This document shows positions 1 through 5,701 of a DNA stretch of 46,657 nt, piece by piece. This stretch comes from a virus. The DNA lies in the IMG/VR virus record IMGVR_UViG_3300032086_004149, positions 1 through 46,657 of that record; one strand, 5' to 3'. The position numbers and the translations under genes were made by a program. Position 1 is the stretch's first letter; each line of letters begins with the position of its first letter. The notes under the pieces are model-generated. The model had not been told where the DNA came from. It made no database searches and saw only the letters and a list, made by a program, of their open reading frames with translations.

Positions 1-207
1 CGTAAACCTGTAATTGTGTGTTGTCCCGAAGGCATTGATGCTATTCCCAACTGGGTATTTAGCGTGTGCCGTCATGAAATGTTCTTTGATTCTTGGGAAA
101 ATGTAAAAGAATTTATAAAATTAATGTGTTTTGTGGATAACCCGCCCACCTATAATAGGTGGAGGTTCTTTGATGCAGATATTATTTTTGGAAGAAATAG
201 ACAATGA
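1..207 (+). CDS. C-terminal part of a nucleoside 2-deoxyribosyltransferase-like protein (cut by window edge)
   Basis: The frame is open from the first base and ends at a stop overlapping the next ATG (ATGA), so the true start lies outside the window. The visible 68 residues begin RKPVIVCCPEGIDAIPNW and continue through HEMFFDSWENVKEFI. A KPVIV-CPEG strand followed by a late short helix is the pattern of nucleoside 2-deoxyribosyltransferase-like (TIR-like fold) phage proteins, which act in nucleotide salvage. The catalytic residues would lie upstream and cannot be seen. The family call is from pattern only and is tentative; the reading frame itself is secure from its tight coupling to the next gene. 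Confidence 0.5.
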   Translation, partial: RKPVIVCCPEGIDAIPNWVFSVCRHEMFFDSWENVKEFIKLMCFVDNPPTYNRWRFFDADIIFGRNRQ

Positions 208-791
208 TTACGTATTTATTGACTGGTATTGTAGCGATATCGTCACCATATGTTAGAGTTTCTAATATTGGTGAACAAGAACGAATCTGGTCAGGAGTTG
301 TGATTTCTGAAACAGAAGATGATTACCACATATTGACCTGTGCTCATGGAATTGATGATCTGCATAAAAGAAATATACATTTACAAGTTGACTTTGTGGA
401 TGCCGGTCAGTACAATTATGTGAGTGTTCCAGCAACATTAATTAAAAAAGATATTGATCGCGACTTGGCATTAATTAAATGCCCTAAATTAAAAATGGTA
501 ACTATAAAACCTGTGCCACTGGGAAAAGATCCACCAAAAAACTCCAGATCTACTGTTTGTGGTTTTGCGGGCAGAAAAAAAATGGCAATTCGATCATACA
601 CCGTCAGATCTATTGGTGAATACCAAGGAACAAACGGTGAAGACCTTCTTCTTTTAAATGGAAGGGCTGTTTCTGGTTTTAGTGGAGGAGCGGTAATTTC
701 TAATGGTAAAATAGTTGGCATACAATCTTCTGGAACTAATGTTAATGTAACATGTGCTAGTTTACAACAAATTAAGGATTTTATTAAGTGA
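204..791 (+). CDS. Trypsin-like (HtrA/DegP-type) serine protease
   Basis: The 195-residue protein has the chymotrypsin-fold triad in the right order: His48 in TCAHG, Asp87 in DRDLALIK, and Ser160 in GFSGGAV (the usual GNSGG). The N-terminus is mildly hydrophobic (ITYLLTGIVAIS) and could be a short export signal or the first strand. There is no PDZ domain, so it is a stand-alone protease domain. It starts at an ATG overlapping the upstream stop and its own stop overlaps the GTG of thyX, so it is translationally coupled to both. The substrate is unknown; processing of virion proteins or interference with host proteins are both possible. The fold call is firm, the role is not. Confidence 0.8.
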   Translation: MITYLLTGIVAISSPYVRVSNIGEQERIWSGVVISETEDDYHILTCAHGIDDLHKRNIHLQVDFVDAGQYNYVSVPATLIKKDIDRDLALIKCPKLKMVTIKPVPLGKDPPKNSRSTVCGFAGRKKMAIRSYTVRSIGEYQGTNGEDLLLLNGRAVSGFSGGAVISNGKIVGIQSSGTNVNVTCASLQQIKDFIK

Positions 792-1498
792 ATAATTCAG
801 TTGAACTTCTTGGGTATTACGGCGATGATACTGTTATAGCTTGCAGTGCATGGACCTCTACGTCTCGTGAACTGACAGATGATAAGCGTCAGCGAGTAGG
901 CAAGTTGATTGATATGCTTTGGTCGAACGGTCATGAAACGCCATTCGAAAAGGCAAGCGTACACTTTCTTGTTAACACAGAGATCGCCTCTCACATCCAT
1001 CTTTTAAAGCATCGTATCAGCAGTCTCAATGCAGAATCTGCTCGTTATAAAGAATTAAAAGAAGATAAGTATTACATTCCAGAGGACTGGAAAGATATTT
1101 CTGCCGAAAGTTATTCATACGATCCTGATTGGAGTAAGGCACATGGGTGGATTGGTGGAGATACTTGGTCTGACATGCTTGAAAAATATACAGAGTTGGG
1201 TAATGAGTTGTATCATAAATGTATCGCAGACCTTGAGCCAGTCTTGGGACGCAAGCGAGCAAAAGAGTCAGCACGATTCTTCAAGACTTACAACAGCCAG
1301 ATTCAGGCAGACGTTTCCTTCAACATGAGGTCATTCGCAAACTTCGTAAAACTCCGAAGGTGCGAGCACTCACAGCTTGAGATTAGGAAAGTTGCCGACG
1401 AAATGCTAAAGTTGGTCATGGACCTTCCCGATAATCCTTTCGAGCACACACTTGCCGCTTGGGAAAAGAATGGTATTATCAAGGACATAGAACTATGA
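788..1498 (+). CDS. thyX: Flavin-dependent thymidylate synthase ThyX
   Basis: ThyX makes dTMP from dUMP using methylene-tetrahydrofolate, FAD and NADPH. The signature motif is present as KHRISSLNAESARY at residues 74-87 (family form RHRxxSxNExSxRY), and the upstream GHETPFEKASVHF block (49-60) is also typical. At 236 residues it matches the family. The start is a GTG overlapping the protease stop. It fits with the dCMP deaminase at 5265, which supplies dUMP, and with the dNMP kinase and ribonucleotide reductase on the other strand. It replaces the ThyA-type enzyme of many T4-like phages. Confidence 0.95.
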   Translation: MNNSVELLGYYGDDTVIACSAWTSTSRELTDDKRQRVGKLIDMLWSNGHETPFEKASVHFLVNTEIASHIHLLKHRISSLNAESARYKELKEDKYYIPEDWKDISAESYSYDPDWSKAHGWIGGDTWSDMLEKYTELGNELYHKCIADLEPVLGRKRAKESARFFKTYNSQIQADVSFNMRSFANFVKLRRCEHSQLEIRKVADEMLKLVMDLPDNPFEHTLAAWEKNGIIKDIEL

Positions 1499-1668
1499 AA
1501 ATTAGAACGACAATGATTAAAGGATATGTATACTTGCAGGCAGAAGATGTTGCTGAATATATCAGAGAACTTGCTATGGGTGAAACCAGAGATGTCAGAA
1601 ACAGGCTTGAGGAAGCGGCTTATACTATCCGCACCTTCTATTTGGTTCCAGATGGGTGGGATAAATAA
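1495..1668 (+). CDS. Small hypothetical protein
   Basis: The 57-residue protein starts at an ATG whose last bases overlap the thyX stop (ATGA), which sets the start and implies translational coupling. The sequence is a short strand segment (MKIRTTMIKGYVYLQAEDV) followed by an amphipathic helix rich in Glu and Arg and ends DGWDK. No catalytic or metal-binding motif is visible. It abuts the nuclease gene at 1669. I do not recognise a family. Confidence 0.7.
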   Translation: MKIRTTMIKGYVYLQAEDVAEYIRELAMGETRDVRNRLEEAAYTIRTFYLVPDGWDK

Positions 1669-1995
1669 ATGTACGAATATAGAGCAAGAGTAAAAAGAAT
1701 TGTAGACGGTGATACTGTAGATTTTGAGGTAGATCTTGGTTTTAACGTAAATATAAATATCAGAAGCCGCCTTATTGGAGTAAACACTCCTGAAAGAGGT
1801 CATAAAGATTTTTACAAAGCATCAGCAGCATGTCATGATCTTTTAAAATCAGTGGCAGAAGTTGTCAATCAAGATGAACCCGACGAAGAGTTGTGGGTAA
1901 TAATTAAAACAAGTAAAACTGGAAAGTTTGGTCGGTGGCTTGTTGACATCGACGGTGTAAATAATAAACTAAAGGAGATTTGGCCTTATGACTAA
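1669..1995 (+). CDS. Staphylococcal-nuclease-like (SNase/TNase) protein
   Basis: The 108-residue protein is a compact OB-fold thermonuclease domain. It shows the family landmarks in order: VKRIVDGDTVDFEVDLGF (residues 8-25), RLIGVNTPE (34-42), a central helix after HKDFYKASAACHDLL, and KTGKFGRWLVDI (83-94). Arg34, Glu42 and Arg89 match the catalytic Arg, Glu and Arg of the family. It would cleave DNA or RNA with calcium; host DNA breakdown or nucleotide scavenging is plausible next to thyX. It is shorter than secreted forms and has no signal peptide, so it should act in the cytoplasm. The stop overlaps the next gene by 8 bases. Confidence 0.85.
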   Translation: MYEYRARVKRIVDGDTVDFEVDLGFNVNINIRSRLIGVNTPERGHKDFYKASAACHDLLKSVAEVVNQDEPDEELWVIIKTSKTGKFGRWLVDIDGVNNKLKEIWPYD

Positions 1996-2215
1996 AACAG
2001 CTATAATTGTAACAGGAGTAATAATTGCTCTAGGAATTTGGGATCTAATTGCAGTTACTTATCTTGGAGGAGTAGAAGTTTCTATTAGTAGATTCCTACA
2101 AAATTCATCACTCAAGGCACCATTTATACCTTTTGCTTTTGGATTTATTGCAGGACATCTGTGGGGCTATATGGCACCAAAATGCCCTAAATGCGATCAA
2201 GACAATGAAACGTAG
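1988..2215 (+). CDS. Small membrane protein with C-terminal CPKC
   Basis: This 75-residue protein has two hydrophobic segments (about residues 5-26 and 43-63) followed by a short tail with CPKC near the end. An AAAGGAG ribosome-binding site lies about 10 bases upstream of the ATG. The tail might bind a metal or be a half-zinc ribbon. It overlaps both neighbours. Function unknown. Confidence 0.7.
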   Translation: MTKTAIIVTGVIIALGIWDLIAVTYLGGVEVSISRFLQNSSLKAPFIPFAFGFIAGHLWGYMAPKCPKCDQDNET

Positions 2216-2747
2216 AGACTTCCTAAAATCTTCCATCCTCCTCACTTTAATGCCGGATGTTGACAACATCAATAAAAAAGTGGAGCAGGATATTGCCGAT
2301 CTTAAAAGATTTAATCATATCAAAGTATTAAGTCTTGAAGAAGGGTTCTGGTTTAGAACCGATAATAACGTAAAAGAAGATACAATCCATATACCTATGG
2401 GAAATCCACACACCATAGAGAAAAGATTTAGTGATAAAAAGATAAAAGATTTTCTACATCGAACCGCTAAGACGAATCACTCTAATTATGTATTTCACAT
2501 ATATGATAAATGGAATAGGATTAGAAGTCTTTTTGCCTGCGAAAAAACAGTTCCATCGAGTTCTTATTACTTTACATATTACCCTTGGGAAGAAGAACCA
2601 AATAGTGAAAATATAAGAATATCAAATGATTTGTCGCTAGAAGATAATATTATAGTTGAAACAAATGATTTTAAAATAGTAGACCTTTCTGATGTATTCT
2701 CTAATATACTGTATATTGGCGAATATGAATTTGTACAAGATTTTTAA
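2205..2747 (+). CDS. Hypothetical exported protein with Tat-like signal
   Basis: The ATG at 2205 gives a 180-residue protein starting MKRRDFLKSSILLTLMP; a longer open frame upstream only overlaps the preceding gene in another frame. KRRDFLK followed by a short hydrophobic stretch is a good match to the twin-arginine (S/T)RRxFLK signal, although the hydrophobic core is short and no clear AxA cleavage site follows. The rest is mixed and polar with many aromatic residues (VFHIYDKWNRIRSLF). It is the first of two Tat-like proteins in the window (the other starts at 6268). No domain recognised. Confidence 0.65.
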   Translation: MKRRDFLKSSILLTLMPDVDNINKKVEQDIADLKRFNHIKVLSLEEGFWFRTDNNVKEDTIHIPMGNPHTIEKRFSDKKIKDFLHRTAKTNHSNYVFHIYDKWNRIRSLFACEKTVPSSSYYFTYYPWEEEPNSENIRISNDLSLEDNIIVETNDFKIVDLSDVFSNILYIGEYEFVQDF

Positions 2748-2760
2748 TCAAAGGATGAAC

Positions 2761-2997
2761 ATGAACTTCAAACAAACCGCACTCGAATCATTGCTAACAA
2801 AAGCCGCCTCGGATCGGGCTGAAGCATTGACAAGTCTTTCAATTTTACTGGAGCACCCGGCTGGTATTGGAGATCACTCAACAGATGATCTCCACAACAA
2901 CCTTAACGATACTCTATCTAAACTGGCTGACGCCGATGACAGAATCGAAACACTGTATCGACATTTTCCAAATCTGAAACCCGGACATGGACAATGA
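2761..2997 (+). CDS. Hypothetical phage protein (LLEHPAGIGDH type)
   Basis: The start at 2761 is preferred because AAAGG lies six bases upstream; an in-frame ATG at 2755 is also possible. The 78-residue product is almost entirely helical and contains LLEHPAGIGDHSTDDL (about residues 29-44) and a later helix DADDRIETLYRHF. From memory, small proteins with a LLEHPxGIGDH motif occur in several marine phages without an assigned role. Its end overlaps the ATG of the next small membrane protein. Confidence 0.6.
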   Translation: MNFKQTALESLLTKAASDRAEALTSLSILLEHPAGIGDHSTDDLHNNLNDTLSKLADADDRIETLYRHFPNLKPGHGQ

Positions 2998-3160
2998 TCC
3001 TTACAAAACACCACGATCAAGCGTCTTAAAGACTACATCACGCCGTCATTATGACGCTTCGCATTCTCCGGTTGTTGACTGGAGAATGTTTTTTTTGGGA
3101 CTTGCAATTATGTTTGTGATCTTTATAATATCACCAATCCTATTTCTTTTATTGAGGTAA
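2987..3160 (+). CDS. Small single-pass membrane protein
   Basis: A 57-residue frame starts at ATG 2987, overlapping the upstream stop, and ends TAA at 3158-3160, two bases before the next ATG. The N-terminal half is polar (MDNDPYKTPRSSVL) and the C-terminal 25 residues form one strong membrane helix (FFLGLAIMFVIFIISPILF). The tight fit between its neighbours and the well-formed membrane segment support it as real. The N-terminal DPYKTPRS resembles the NPYxxP start of small membrane proteins in some bacteria, which is only a suggestion. Confidence 0.6.
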   Translation: MDNDPYKTPRSSVLKTTSRRHYDASHSPVVDWRMFFLGLAIMFVIFIISPILFLLLR

Positions 3161-3162
3161 AC

Positions 3163-3780
3163 ATGTCCAAAAGATATGATCATAGAACAGAACAGCAGTT
3201 TGCTAAAGACATCAAATTTGCCACCAAGCTTGAGGGATACTTTTTTAATGAGTGGATTAAGAGATGTACAGGGTTGGATTATGTCCATGTGTCCAACGCT
3301 CGTGATAACGGCATTTGCAATGATGGTGAATTAGTTCGTGGAGTAAATACTTCAGGAGCAGATTACAAGGTTGATATTTCTTATGATGATGGAAGCTGGG
3401 AATACAACTGTATCGACCTTCCTCTGGAGATTAAATGGGTGCCAACTCCGGGCAAGTTCTCTTTAAAAGAGGGAGATATGAAGGCGTATATCCGGGAGCA
3501 CGCGGCTATTTTATTTATCTACAACACCGTTAGAGGTGTAGATCTTAAAAAGCCAAGGCACCCAAAGGCTGGTGATTTCGAGAATCATATCAAAAAGATC
3601 GAGTCTAAAGAGAAAGATCTCAAGTGGGGAATCCTAATGCCCGATAAAGTAGAACGGATGCTTGACACTTACACAAAAAATGGTAAGATTGAACCTATAC
3701 GGTACATGGGAAATAAACCCGGATTGATTCTAACATCTAATGAGTTCGACAAATGGTTCCATCAGGAATCTTGGTCTTAA
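3163..3780 (+). CDS. Putative PD-(D/E)XK-type nuclease or unknown phage protein
   Basis: The 205-residue protein has GADYKVDISYDDGSW (about residues 65-79) followed by LPLEIKWVPTPGKFS (about 92-106). An Asp-containing strand followed by a strand with E-x-K (EIKW) is the core of PD-(D/E)XK nucleases, and the N-terminal helix (EQQFAKDIKFATKLEGYFF) would fit that fold. The remainder is mixed alpha/beta. The call rests only on motif spacing. The ATG at 3163 follows the previous stop directly, with GAGG upstream. Confidence 0.5.
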   Translation: MSKRYDHRTEQQFAKDIKFATKLEGYFFNEWIKRCTGLDYVHVSNARDNGICNDGELVRGVNTSGADYKVDISYDDGSWEYNCIDLPLEIKWVPTPGKFSLKEGDMKAYIREHAAILFIYNTVRGVDLKKPRHPKAGDFENHIKKIESKEKDLKWGILMPDKVERMLDTYTKNGKIEPIRYMGNKPGLILTSNEFDKWFHQESWS

Positions 3781-3797
3781 CACAAAAGGAGATTATA

Positions 3798-4130
3798 ATG
3801 GAACTTTGGTTGGTAACACAATATGACGTAGAACCTAAAACAGAAGAACATAATATTCCTTTTCAGATTGGTATATTTGACGACGAGAAAATTGCTGAGA
3901 ATATCACCATGAGCCTTCAGCAAATATATGGAGATAAGTATCTTTTCCTTATGACTCCTTTTGATTTGAATCAAACCTATGTCCGATCAGACGACAATCT
4001 TGAAGAACTGGCAGGCGATACGCTGGAAAGCCTCATCAAGTCTGGACATATTGACTATAAAATTGACGAAAATGGTAAATTTCTTTATGAGCTAACAGAA
4101 AAAGGACGTAAACATCTGGACATGGAGTAA
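3798..4130 (+). CDS. Hypothetical protein with winged-helix-like C-terminus
   Basis: The start at 3798 is set by AAAGGAG six bases upstream. The 110-residue product has an N-terminal alpha/beta half (MELWLVTQYDVEPKT) and a C-terminal segment LIKSGHIDYKIDENGKFLYELTEKGRKHL. That is the shape of a winged helix: a recognition helix, a beta hairpin and TxxGRxxL. It may be a DNA-binding or adaptor protein. It is the last protein gene before the stable-RNA cluster. No family recognised. Confidence 0.6.
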   Translation: MELWLVTQYDVEPKTEEHNIPFQIGIFDDEKIAENITMSLQQIYGDKYLFLMTPFDLNQTYVRSDDNLEELAGDTLESLIKSGHIDYKIDENGKFLYELTEKGRKHLDME

Positions 4131-4149
4131 TATAATGTTACAGTATGTA

Positions 4150-4169
4150 GGCAGTTACAACTAACTGCC
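4150..4169 (+). other. Perfect 8-bp hairpin upstream of the tRNA cluster
   Basis: GGCAGTTA (4150-4157) and TAACTGCC (4162-4169) form an uninterrupted stem with the loop CAAC. There is no T-run directly after it, so it is not a standard terminator. It stands just upstream of the terminator-like element at 4178 and could protect or direct processing of the mRNA end. Confidence 0.5.
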
Positions 4170-4177
4170 GACACTTT

Positions 4178-4242
4178 GCGATCCGGATTCACTATGTCAT
4201 ACGGACTAGATCCGAATTCAGCCCATCATCCGGACGCTTTTT
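4178..4242 (+). terminator. Terminator-like element, copy A of the 53-nt repeat family
   Basis: The 53-nt core runs 4181-4233. Its outer stem is CCGGAT/ATCCGG extended by GCG (4178-4180) and CGC (4235-4237), and a T-run follows at 4238-4242. The inner hairpin is ATACGG / CCGAAT (one mismatch) around the 7-nt loop ACTAGAT. The same core length and layout recur on the minus strand at 10183-10235 and 42721-42773. The stem shape plus T-run suggests an intrinsic terminator for the upstream mRNAs, placed immediately before tRNA-Gln. Copy A has the shortest outer stem of the three. Confidence 0.6.
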
Positions 4243-4314
4243 AACCCTGTGGTGTAATTGGTAACACATCGGACTTTGACTCCGACATTCCAAGTTCAAG
4301 TCTTGGCAGGGTTA
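4243..4314 (+). tRNA. tRNA-Gln (anticodon TTG)
   Basis: A full cloverleaf can be drawn: acceptor AACCCTG / CAGGGTT (4243-4249 and 4307-4313), anticodon stem TCGGA/TCCGA with loop CTTTGAC (anticodon TTG at 4276-4278), and T arm CCAAG/CTTGG with loop TTCAAGT. The discriminator is A4314. CCA is not encoded, so it would be added after transcription. It reads CAA codons, which an AT-rich phage favours. Confidence 0.93.
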
Positions 4315-4318
4315 TTAT

Positions 4319-4401
4319 GCCGGAATGGTGGAATTGGTAGACACGCGAAATTTAGGATTTCGTGCCCCACGGGCGTGCAGGTTCGAGTCCTGTTTCCGGT
4401 A
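4319..4401 (+). tRNA. tRNA-Leu (anticodon TAG)
   Basis: The acceptor stem GCCGGAA pairs with TTCCGGT (one G-U). The anticodon stem CGAAA/TTTCG carries loop TTTAGGA with anticodon TAG at 4353-4355. A long variable arm (GCCCCACGGGC) marks the type II structure of tRNA-Leu, and the T arm GCAGG/CCTGT has a standard TTCGAGT loop. CCA is not encoded. Only four bases separate it from tRNA-Gln, and the tmRNA acceptor piece follows at once, so the three are probably co-transcribed and processed together. Confidence 0.93.
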
Positions 4402-4479
4402 ATCCTGCTCGGCAGGATAAGCATGTAGAGGTTATTGCTAAAATCAGACTGGACGGGGGATCGTTGCCCCCCACCTCCA
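4402..4479 (+). ncRNA. ssrA: tmRNA acceptor piece (3' half of a circularly permuted ssrA)
   Basis: This piece carries the features normally found at the 3' end of tmRNA. After a hairpin ATCCTGC-TCG-GCAGGAT (4402-4418) comes AAGCATGTAG, nearly universal near tmRNA 3' ends. Then CTGGAC leads into a T arm GGGGG/CCCCC (4455-4459 and 4467-4471), followed by the acceptor strand CACCTCC (4472-4478) and discriminator A4479. Its partner strands lie about 600 bases downstream: CACCTCC pairs with GGGGGTG (5076-5082), giving the G3-U70 alanine identity pair; GCATGT (4421-4426) and GTTATTGC (4431-4438) pair with 5115-5120 and 5106-5113. The T loop is ATCGTTG, with bases 54 and 58 swapped relative to TTCGATT. 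CCA is not encoded. The exact 5' end is uncertain. Confidence 0.85.
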
Positions 4480-4504
4480 ATTTTTTCTTACGATCTCCAT
4501 CGTT

Positions 4505-4530
4505 TTTGGTGTATAGTATAATATAAACTA
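4505..4530 (+). promoter_or_regulatory. Possible promoter for the HNH gene and tmRNA coding piece
   Basis: The stretch TGGTGTATAGTATAATATA contains TATAAT-like and TATAGT-like -10 boxes and shares GGTGTATA with the region before the DUF1501 gene (6203-6210). It lies inside the segment separating the tmRNA pieces. If active, it would make the coding piece independently of the tRNA/acceptor transcript. No convincing -35 box is seen. Confidence 0.35.
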
Positions 4531-4554
4531 CTATTGCCTAAAATGGAGATTGTG

Positions 4555-5100
4555 ATGAAAACAGTAACACTCGTCTGCGAAACCTGTAATGAAGAATTTG
4601 AAAAATCGAAAGGAGAATATAACAGAAGAAAAAGACTGGGGAAAAATAAGTTTTATTGTAGTTTGTCCTGCTCCGCAAAGAGTCCAGAGAATCTGAAGCA
4701 TATTGTTGAGAACAAATCAGATTTTCCAATTTGGGAGCATTCTCATAATAGAAGGGATGAACTGTCGCCATTTAGAGAAACTTTTAGGAGACTAAAAAAT
4801 AGGGACAAAGAAGTTACTGTAACTTTAGAGTCTCTGAAAGAAATTTGGGACTCTCAAAAAGGCATTTGTCCTCTTACTGGCTGGACATTAGAACTTCCAA
4901 CTCAATCTAAAAATTACAAACTAAAATTAAGAACAGCAAGTCTTGATAGAATTGATAATTCAAAAGGGTATGCTGTAGACAATGTTAGATTTGTTTCTGT
5001 TATGTTTAATCTTGCTCGAAATCAATTTTCAGATGAAGACGTTATAGAATTCGCACGAGCGGTTACTAAAACAACGGGGGTGAATGGAATTGACAGGTGA
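4555..5100 (+). CDS. HNH homing-type endonuclease within the tmRNA intervening segment
   Basis: The ATG at 4555 has GGAG seven bases upstream; an upstream TTG (4534) in frame is less likely. The 181-residue protein has an N-terminal zinc-finger-like part (CETCNEEF then FYCSLSC, about residues 8-45) and a C-terminal HNH domain typical of phage homing nucleases: GICPLTGWTLELP (about 105-117), ASLDRIDNSKGY (about 132-143) and DNVRFVSVMFNLARN (about 146-160). It should nick or cut double-stranded DNA. It fills the segment between the two tmRNA pieces, and its last 25 bases overlap the 5' end of the tmRNA coding piece (5076 onward). This suggests a selfish gene lodged where inserted sequence is tolerated, being outside the mature RNA. 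Confidence 0.85.
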   Translation: MKTVTLVCETCNEEFEKSKGEYNRRKRLGKNKFYCSLSCSAKSPENLKHIVENKSDFPIWEHSHNRRDELSPFRETFRRLKNRDKEVTVTLESLKEIWDSQKGICPLTGWTLELPTQSKNYKLKLRTASLDRIDNSKGYAVDNVRFVSVMFNLARNQFSDEDVIEFARAVTKTTGVNGIDR

Positions 5101-5212
5101 CGTAGGTAATGGCTGCATGTCGAGGTTGGTCAGTGGGCCTCGTAAAAAGCTGACCAAAAGTTAAATGCAGAACCTAGTTTTGCTCTGGCAGCGTAAGTTG
5201 TCACGAGGAGTT
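5076..5212 (+). ncRNA. ssrA: tmRNA coding piece (5' half of a circularly permuted ssrA) with tag frame
   Basis: The segment begins GGGGGTG (5076-5082), the 5' acceptor strand, then AATGGAATTGACAGG, matching the tmRNA D-loop region. P2 strands follow at 5106-5120. Pseudoknot PK1 is clear: CGAGG/CCTCG (5121-5125 and 5138-5142) interleaved with TTGGTCAG/CTGACCAA (5126-5133 and 5150-5157), with the conserved GTAAAAAG linker. The tag frame resumes at GCA 5167, preceded by TAAAT (U at -5 and A at -4, as in E. coli), and reads AEPSFALAA before TAA 5194-5196. With the tRNA-borne Ala, the tag would be AAEPSFALAA, ending in the ALAA recognised by ClpXP. The 3' end of the piece is set only approximately by the following terminator. 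Confidence 0.85.
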
Positions 5213-5242
5213 GCCCGTCCTTGTCACCAAAACGGGCTTTTT
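5213..5242 (+). terminator. Intrinsic terminator after the tmRNA coding piece
   Basis: GCCCGT (5213-5218) and ACGGGC (5232-5237) form a stem with a 13-nt loop followed by TTTTT (5238-5242). It would end the transcript carrying the tmRNA coding piece, upstream of the dCMP deaminase gene. Confidence 0.75.
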
Positions 5243-5264
5243 ATTTATTAAAGGAAGACTGAGC

Positions 5265-5699
5265 ATGAATAGTTGGGATTGTTCGTTTTTAGATATGGCG
5301 GAAACCATCGCGAAGAAATCAAAAGATCCTTCTACCAAGGTTGGTGCTGTTATTGTTGATGATCAGAACAGACCTGTTTCTTGGGGTTATAATGGTTTTC
5401 CAAGGAAGATTGAGGACACGCCAGAGCGATTAAATAATCGTGATCTAAAGTTACAGCATACTGTTCATGCGGAAATTAATGCCATTCTATTTGCTGAACG
5501 ATCAAGGCTGGAAGGTGCTACTTTGTACACTTATCCCTTTATGCCATGCTCCAGTTGTTGTATTTTAATAATTCAGTCTGGCATTCAGAGAGTTGTTTCG
5601 TATAATGACGACACAGAAAGATGGCAGGAATCTTTCGAGAAATCCAAGACCATGTTCAAGGAAGCTGGAATACAACTATTCCTTTATGAGAAAGAATAA
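5265..5699 (+). CDS. Deoxycytidylate (dCMP) deaminase
   Basis: The enzyme converts dCMP to dUMP, the substrate of ThyX. The zinc site is complete: HAEINAIL (about residues 65-72) supplies His and the proton-shuttle Glu, and PCSSC (about 91-95) supplies two Cys. The early STKVGAVIVD motif (about 22-31) is also typical of the family. The start ATG at 5265 is favoured by AAAGGAAG upstream; the open frame before it overlaps the terminator. At 144 residues it is the usual length. An HNH nuclease gene follows two bases after its stop. Confidence 0.92.
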   Translation: MNSWDCSFLDMAETIAKKSKDPSTKVGAVIVDDQNRPVSWGYNGFPRKIEDTPERLNNRDLKLQHTVHAEINAILFAERSRLEGATLYTYPFMPCSSCCILIIQSGIQRVVSYNDDTERWQESFEKSKTMFKEAGIQLFLYEKE

Positions 5700-5701
5700 G
5701 A

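Noticed and set aside
146-162. Perfect inverted repeat CCACCTA-TAA-TAGGTGG
   Set aside because: It lies within a coding sequence, has no T-run, and no second copy is seen; it is probably chance.
4135-4164. Nine-codon open frame before the tRNAs
   Set aside because: Too short, overlaps the 4150 hairpin, and has no clear ribosome site.
4402-4479. Decayed third tRNA after tRNA-Leu
   Set aside because: The T arm is tRNA-like, but there is no anticodon arm or D arm, and AAGCATGTAG plus pairing to 5076-5120 fits a tmRNA acceptor piece.
4455-4486. T-arm stem plus T-run as a terminator
   Set aside because: The T-run (4481-4486) starts nine bases after the GGGGG/CCCCC stem, too far for a standard terminator. 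It is kept only as a possible transcript end in the text.
4402-5242. Ordinary tmRNA interrupted by a group I intron carrying an HNH gene
   Set aside because: The 3' domain comes before the 5' domain, so this is a permuted order; an intron would keep the normal order. No intron core elements (P, Q, R, S) are visible.
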